This document shows, piece by piece, positions 59,894-64,000 of a stretch of 64,000 bases of DNA. The notes beneath the pieces were generated by a model. It was not told the DNA's origin and searched no databases. It saw only the letters and a program-made list of their open reading frames with translations. This DNA comes from Pantoea eucrina (GTDB taxonomy: Bacteria; Pseudomonadota; Gammaproteobacteria; Enterobacterales; Enterobacteriaceae): NCBI RefSeq assembly GCF_002095385.1, contig NZ_MIPP01000008.1:1-64000 (forward strand), given 5' to 3'. Positions within the stretch are counted from its first letter, which is position 1. Each line of letters begins with the position of its first letter. The position numbers and the translations under genes were made by a program.

Positions 59894-61072
59894 TCAGTGG
59901 GTCACATGACCGTGCTGACGGTGCTTTGTGACAAAGCCGAGCAGCACGCACATGACAAACACCACGGCATAAAGGCCGTTGGCAGTAGAGAGTGCCGCAT
60001 GCGCGCCACCTTTAGCCACTATCGGTCCGGTAACCACAAAGGTCAGCATGGTGCCCACGGTGCCGCAGGTCAGGATAAAGTTAACCAGCTTAGGCGAGGC
60101 CGCTTTGGTCTGCAGCGAGCCCAGCGTAATGATGGTGGTATAAATCGCGCTGGAGAAGAAGCCCAGCGCGATAATGATCCAGTGCAGCATGCCCGCCTCC
60201 TGAGAGGAGACAAACCAGTACATCAGGCCGGTGGCCAGCGCAGCCAGCACCATCAGGATGCGCTGCAGGTCAAAGAAGCGCAGCAGGAAGCTAAACGCCC
60301 ACATACCGACCATGTAAGCGGTCCAGAAGTTGCCGACCAGCTGCCCGGCAGAGGCGATATCCATGCCCATCGATTTGGTTGCATACTCCGGCACCCAGGA
60401 GATAAAGCCCAGCTGACCCAGGATATAACAGAGCGCAGCGATGGAGAGGAACAGCACCCCCACGCCCCATTTCTCTTTTTCCCCACCCTGAACGGCCGCT
60501 TCACTTTTGAGAACCGGAAACTCCACCATCAGCGTCAGAACAAAAATAGCCAGGTAGATAACACCGATGCAGGCATATACCCAGTACCACGGCAGCGCAC
60601 GCGCCAGCAGTACGCCAGCAATAATCGGGAAAATCGTGCCGGCCATGCTGAAAAATGAATCAGTAAACAGCAGGCGTGAACCGCGCTGGCGACCGTCATA
60701 GATATGGGTGATCAGGAAGGTACCAATTGACATGGTAATGCCGCTGACCACGCCCAGAATAAACATGCAGAGTGAAAAGACCTGCAGGTTATGGCTGGTC
60801 ATCAGGCCCGCTACCGCCAGAATCATCAGCACAAAGCCGAAAATCAGCTGGCGTTTCAGCGGCACAATCACCATCAGCCAGGCGTTCAGGAAAACGGCAA
60901 CCAGAATGCCGGCGTTAAGGAAAGTAAAAGTGTTACTCATCTCTGAGATGGGTAGCTGGAAATATTGCGCGATATTATCCAGCACCATACCGGTCACAAT
61001 CACCAGTGCGCCAGTGAGCGCATAAGAGAAAAAGCTGATCCAGGTAAGGCCGATGCGATTACGGTTTGTCAT
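59894..61072 (-). CDS. tsgA: MFS transporter TsgA
   Basis: A 392-residue 12-helix MFS protein, homologous to E. coli TsgA over its length. The N-terminal [24 protein letters not shown] and the loop region [21 protein letters not shown] are strongly conserved, as is [24 protein letters not shown]. Substrate unknown; the Salmonella gene is named for a tellurite/selenite/gold phenotype. ATG 61072 ([11 protein letters not shown]) is 8 bases from an agg site and matches the E. coli start; the frame opens two codons earlier. In E. coli nirBDC-cysG lie next to it; here ppiA follows directly. Confidence 0.93.
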   Translation of the reverse strand: MTNRNRIGLTWISFFSYALTGALVIVTGMVLDNIAQYFQLPISEMSNTFTFLNAGILVAVFLNAWLMVIVPLKRQLIFGFVLMILAVAGLMTSHNLQVFSLCMFILGVVSGITMSIGTFLITHIYDGRQRGSRLLFTDSFFSMAGTIFPIIAGVLLARALPWYWVYACIGVIYLAIFVLTLMVEFPVLKSEAAVQGGEKEKWGVGVLFLSIAALCYILGQLGFISWVPEYATKSMGMDIASAGQLVGNFWTAYMVGMWAFSFLLRFFDLQRILMVLAALATGLMYWFVSSQEAGMLHWIIIALGFFSSAIYTTIITLGSLQTKAASPKLVNFILTCGTVGTMLTFVVTGPIVAKGGAHAALSTANGLYAVVFVMCVLLGFVTKHRQHGHVTH

Positions 61073-61180
61073 GTTCATAACCTGTGGGGGGACGATGAGG
61101 CAAAAGTGTCATGAATTGTAAATGGAACTGTGATCTTAATAAACAAGCAGTGAAATAAGCTACGCAAATTTCATGATATG

Positions 61181-61196
61181 TGTGATTTCAGTCACG
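61181..61196. promoter_or_regulatory. CRP-like site in the tsgA/ppiA region
   Basis: TGTGA-N6-TCACG, 9 of 10 consensus bases, about 140 bases upstream of ppiA. E. coli ppiA is cAMP-CRP controlled, which fits. It could act on tsgA too. Confidence 0.55.
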
Positions 61197-61332
61197 CAAA
61201 TGATTGCGCGGCGGCAAAAGTATGACGTTTGCAACATTCCGGTAAATATAGGTAAAACGCTGGCTCTTGTATTACATGCTCTTTACAATCAATTCTGTTT
61301 TTTAAGCCGATCTCCAGGGTAAGGACTCTTTC

Positions 61333-61905
61333 ATGCTTAAACGTACTTTGACAGCGGCGATCGCCCTGTTAGCACTCTCTTCCGTATCTGCTTCTGCACT
61401 GGCTGCAAAAGGGGATACGCATGTCCTGCTCACCACGTCGGCGGGCAACATTGAACTTGAACTGGATAACCAGAAAGCGCCGGTTTCAGTAAAAAACTTT
61501 GTGGATTACGTTAATAACGGCTTCTACAACAACACCATTTTTCATCGCGTGATCCCGGGTTTTATGATCCAGGGCGGCGGTTTTACCACGGATATGCAGC
61601 AGAAGCAGACCAGCGCGCCAGTCAAAAACGAAGCTGACAACGGACTGCGTAATCTGCGCGGTACCATCTCTATGGCGCGTACCGCTGAGAAAGACAGCGC
61701 AACCAGCCAGTTCTTCCTGAATGTGGCAGATAACGCTTTCCTGGATCACGGACAGCGCGACTTCGGTTATGCGGTATTTGGTAAAGTTGTGAAAGGGATG
61801 GATGTGATCGACAAAATCGCCCAGGTCCCGACTAAAGATGTGGGCCCGTACCAGAATGTCCCGGCAAAACCGGTTGTTATTACCTCCGCGAAAATCCTGC
61901 CTTAA
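61333..61905 (+). CDS. ppiA: Periplasmic peptidyl-prolyl isomerase A (cyclophilin)
   Basis: A 190-residue cyclophilin. A signal peptide covers residues 1-24 ([20 protein letters not shown] then SALA before AKG). The cyclophilin core includes [15 protein letters not shown] (catalytic Arg), [23 protein letters not shown] and [17 protein letters not shown]. It acts in the periplasm in folding. A CRP-like site lies upstream. Confidence 0.97.
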   Translation: MLKRTLTAAIALLALSSVSASALAAKGDTHVLLTTSAGNIELELDNQKAPVSVKNFVDYVNNGFYNNTIFHRVIPGFMIQGGGFTTDMQQKQTSAPVKNEADNGLRNLRGTISMARTAEKDSATSQFFLNVADNAFLDHGQRDFGYAVFGKVVKGMDVIDKIAQVPTKDVGPYQNVPAKPVVITSAKILP

Positions 61906-62006
61906 TCTGTTTCCGCGTCACCTGTAGCGTGACGTCGCTGACCGCGCTCCGGCAAAGCCAGAATTTGCTCTTATACTTAGGGCAAATCTTGTCAGCCGGA
62001 GGCGCT

Positions 62007-62177
62007 ATGCCGCAAAAACTCACTGAAAAACAGAAAGCCACTTTGTGGCTGCAGCGTCGTGCTGCCAGCTATCAGGCCAGCTGCAGGCTGTCTGGTTATA
62101 CCCTGACTGAGCCTGCGGTCACCGCTGAGCAGGCGGAAGATCGGCTTGCTTCGCTGAGGAGGCAGTATGGCGGATAA
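62007..62177 (+). CDS. yhfG: YhfG-type antitoxin of Fic (FicA)
   Basis: A 56-residue protein, the class I antitoxin partner of Fic encoded directly upstream. MPQKLTEKQKATLWLQRR and RLASLRRQYGG match YhfG. The class I inhibitory motif is (S/T)xxxE(G/N); at this place the sequence is Ser25-Cys-Arg-Leu-Ser29-Gly30, so Ser replaces the expected Glu. ATG 62007 has ccggaggcg upstream, whereas the longer frame from 61929 lacks one. It overlaps fic by 11 bases. Confidence 0.85.
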   Translation: MPQKLTEKQKATLWLQRRAASYQASCRLSGYTLTEPAVTAEQAEDRLASLRRQYGG

Positions 62178-62760
62178 TTCACTGGCGGTACGCGATCCCT
62201 ACCTGTGGCACAACGATGATGTGCTGAAAAACCGGCTGGAAATTCATGATGCCGCGCAGCTGCGCAAGGCGGAGCTGGCGTTCAGTGCCGCGCGGCTGGC
62301 GACGCTGGATCCAGGTCCGCGTACACCGGGTCTGCCGCGTTTACGCCATATTCATCGCACGCTGTTTCAGGATCTCTACAGCTGGGCGGGCGAACTCCGC
62401 ACCATCGATATCTGGCGCGACGAGACCCCTTACTGCCACTGCGAATACATTGAGAAAGAGGGCAATGCGCTGATGAGCGCGCTGGAGGAGGAGCAGGGGC
62501 TGACCGAACTTGATACAGACGCCTTTGTGGCCCGTCTGGCACATTACTACTGTGAACTCTATGTACTGCATCCGTTCCGGGCGGGCAACGGACGCGCTCA
62601 GCGCATCTTTTTTGAGCAGCTGGCGCTGCACGCCGGCTATCTGCTGGAGTGGGATCGGCTGGAGCCGGAGCCGTGGCAGAAGGCAATTCGCGAAGCGGTC
62701 GCGGGCGATCTCGCCGCGCTGACCGCGCAGCTGACAAAAGTGGTAAGCCCGGCGCGATAA
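62167..62760 (+). CDS. fic: Fic-domain adenylyltransferase toxin (FicT)
   Basis: A 197-residue Fic protein (E. coli Fic 200). The Fic motif is canonical: His135 in HPFRAGNGRAQR, with the Asn and Arg expected for AMP transfer from ATP to hydroxyl groups of target proteins. The flap region TPYCHCEYIEKEGNAL is also present. ATG 62167 overlaps yhfG and is preceded by aggaggcag. Targets (topoisomerases for class I bacterial Fic toxins in the literature) cannot be read from the sequence. Conserved context with pabA and argD matches E. coli. Confidence 0.93.
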   Translation: MADNSLAVRDPYLWHNDDVLKNRLEIHDAAQLRKAELAFSAARLATLDPGPRTPGLPRLRHIHRTLFQDLYSWAGELRTIDIWRDETPYCHCEYIEKEGNALMSALEEEQGLTELDTDAFVARLAHYYCELYVLHPFRAGNGRAQRIFFEQLALHAGYLLEWDRLEPEPWQKAIREAVAGDLAALTAQLTKVVSPAR

Positions 62761-62801
62761 AGTGCGTAGAATAGCGGCGGTTTGATCGACCTGAGGTCAT
62801 G

Positions 62802-63376
62802 ATGCTGCTGCTGCTTGATAACTACGACTCTTTTACCTGGAACCTTTACCAGTATTTTTGCGAGCTGGGCGCGCAGGTGCGCGTGGTGCGTAATGACGCT
62901 ATCTCGCTGGCTGAGATGGCGGCATTGCCGCTAAGCCATCTGGTTATCTCCCCCGGGCCCTGCACGCCCGACCAGGCGGGTATTTCTCTGGATGCCATTC
63001 GCTATTTTGCCGGGCGGCTGCCGGTGCTGGGGGTGTGCCTCGGACATCAGGCCATCGCTCAGCCTTTGGCGGAAAGGTGGTACGTGCGCGTCAGGTCATG
63101 CACGGGAAAACCTCGCCGGTACGCCACACTGGCGAAGGCGTGTTTCGCAACCTCGCTAATCCACTCACCGTAACGCGCTATCACTCACTGATTGTGGCGG
63201 ATGGATCGCTGCCTGACGCGTTTGAGATCACCGCCTGGAGCCTGCGTGATAATCAGCCCGATGAAATCATGGGCTTTCGTCACCGCACGCTACCGCTGGA
63301 AGGCGTGCAGTTTCACCCCGAAAGCGTGCTCAGCGAGCAGGGCCATCAGCTGCTGAAAAATTTCCTTGAACGCTAA
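62802..63376 (+). pseudogene. pabA: Aminodeoxychorismate synthase glutaminase subunit, interrupted by a frameshift
   Basis: The protein is readable in two frames. Frame 1 (from 62802 to about 63062) encodes [34 protein letters not shown] and the nucleophile Cys in [11 protein letters not shown]. Frame 2 (from about 63063 to 63376) encodes [28 protein letters not shown] and [24 protein letters not shown] with the catalytic His and Glu. A single lost base near 63062-63063 (expected cag-gcc-ttt, found cag-cct-ttg) explains the shift. As written the frame-1 product ends at 63173 after 123 residues, lacking His/Glu. It would otherwise supply ammonia for PABA/folate with PabB. Sequencing error or true pseudogene cannot be told apart. 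Confidence 0.88.
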
Positions 63377-63392
63377 CTTCCGTTTGCCATTC

Positions 63393-64000
<608 letters not shown>

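Overview
This window is a chromosomal segment of a gammaproteobacterium in the order Enterobacterales, most likely the Erwiniaceae (Pantoea/Erwinia type). Gene order and protein sequence follow Escherichia coli over long blocks: rsmJ-uspA-uspB-pitA-yhiN, glpD-glpEGR, malQ-nfuA-gntX/bioH, tex-greB-ompR-envZ-pckA-hslO-hslR-igaA, nudE-mrcA-hofMNOPQ-aroKB-damX-dam-rpe-gph-trpS, and tsgA-ppiA-yhfG-fic-pabA-argD. Several E. coli neighbours are missing or replaced: no glg operon beside glpD, no malT/malP beside malQ, no feo genes before tex, no yrfG between hslR and igaA, and no nirBDC-cysG after tsgA. I recognise no insertion sequence, prophage, CRISPR array, rRNA or tRNA gene.

Layout. 1-4.6 kb: RNA methylation, universal stress proteins, phosphate transporter and a flavoprotein. 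4.6-6.7 kb: a small accessory stretch with a capsule-type glycosyltransferase, an unknown membrane-anchored protein and a short MarA/SoxS-like regulator behind an AT-rich leader. 6.9-14.2 kb: hemB, proP, a CSS-EAL phosphodiesterase, and the divergent transporters yhhT and yhhS. 14.4-24.6 kb: a myo-inositol catabolic cluster (iolAB, iolR, iolC fused to an aldolase-like domain, iolDGE) with recurring GRAA-N6-WTTC type sites in front of each transcription unit. 24.6-28.4 kb: glycerol-3-phosphate genes with GlpR-like sites. 28.5-34.4 kb: malQ, nfuA, gntX/bioH, and a GH13 phosphorylase whose 3' end overlaps bioH. 34.5-43.6 kb: tex, greB, a YjbE-like exported protein, ompR-envZ, pckA, hslO, hslR. 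43.9-53.2 kb: igaA, nudE, mrcA and the hof DNA-uptake operon. 53.7-59.8 kb: the aroK-to-trpS block. 59.9-64 kb: tsgA, ppiA, a Fic toxin-antitoxin pair, pabA with an apparent one-base frameshift, and the start of argD behind tandem ARG boxes.

How the genes work together. The iol enzymes cover every step from myo-inositol to DHAP and acetyl-CoA (IolG, IolE, IolD, IolB, the IolC kinase/aldolase fusion, IolA), but no inositol transporter is encoded here. Next to them GlpD links glycerol-3-phosphate to the same DHAP pool. ompR-envZ and proP serve osmotic adaptation; igaA, nudE, mrcA and damX serve the envelope and cell division. The most notable observations are the pabA frameshift, a Fic toxin with a canonical active motif whose YhfG-type antitoxin lacks the expected inhibitory glutamate, the shared operator-like motif in the iol cluster, a 26-bp palindrome upstream of proP, and a possible 31-residue membrane protein gene on the minus strand between yhhS and iolA.
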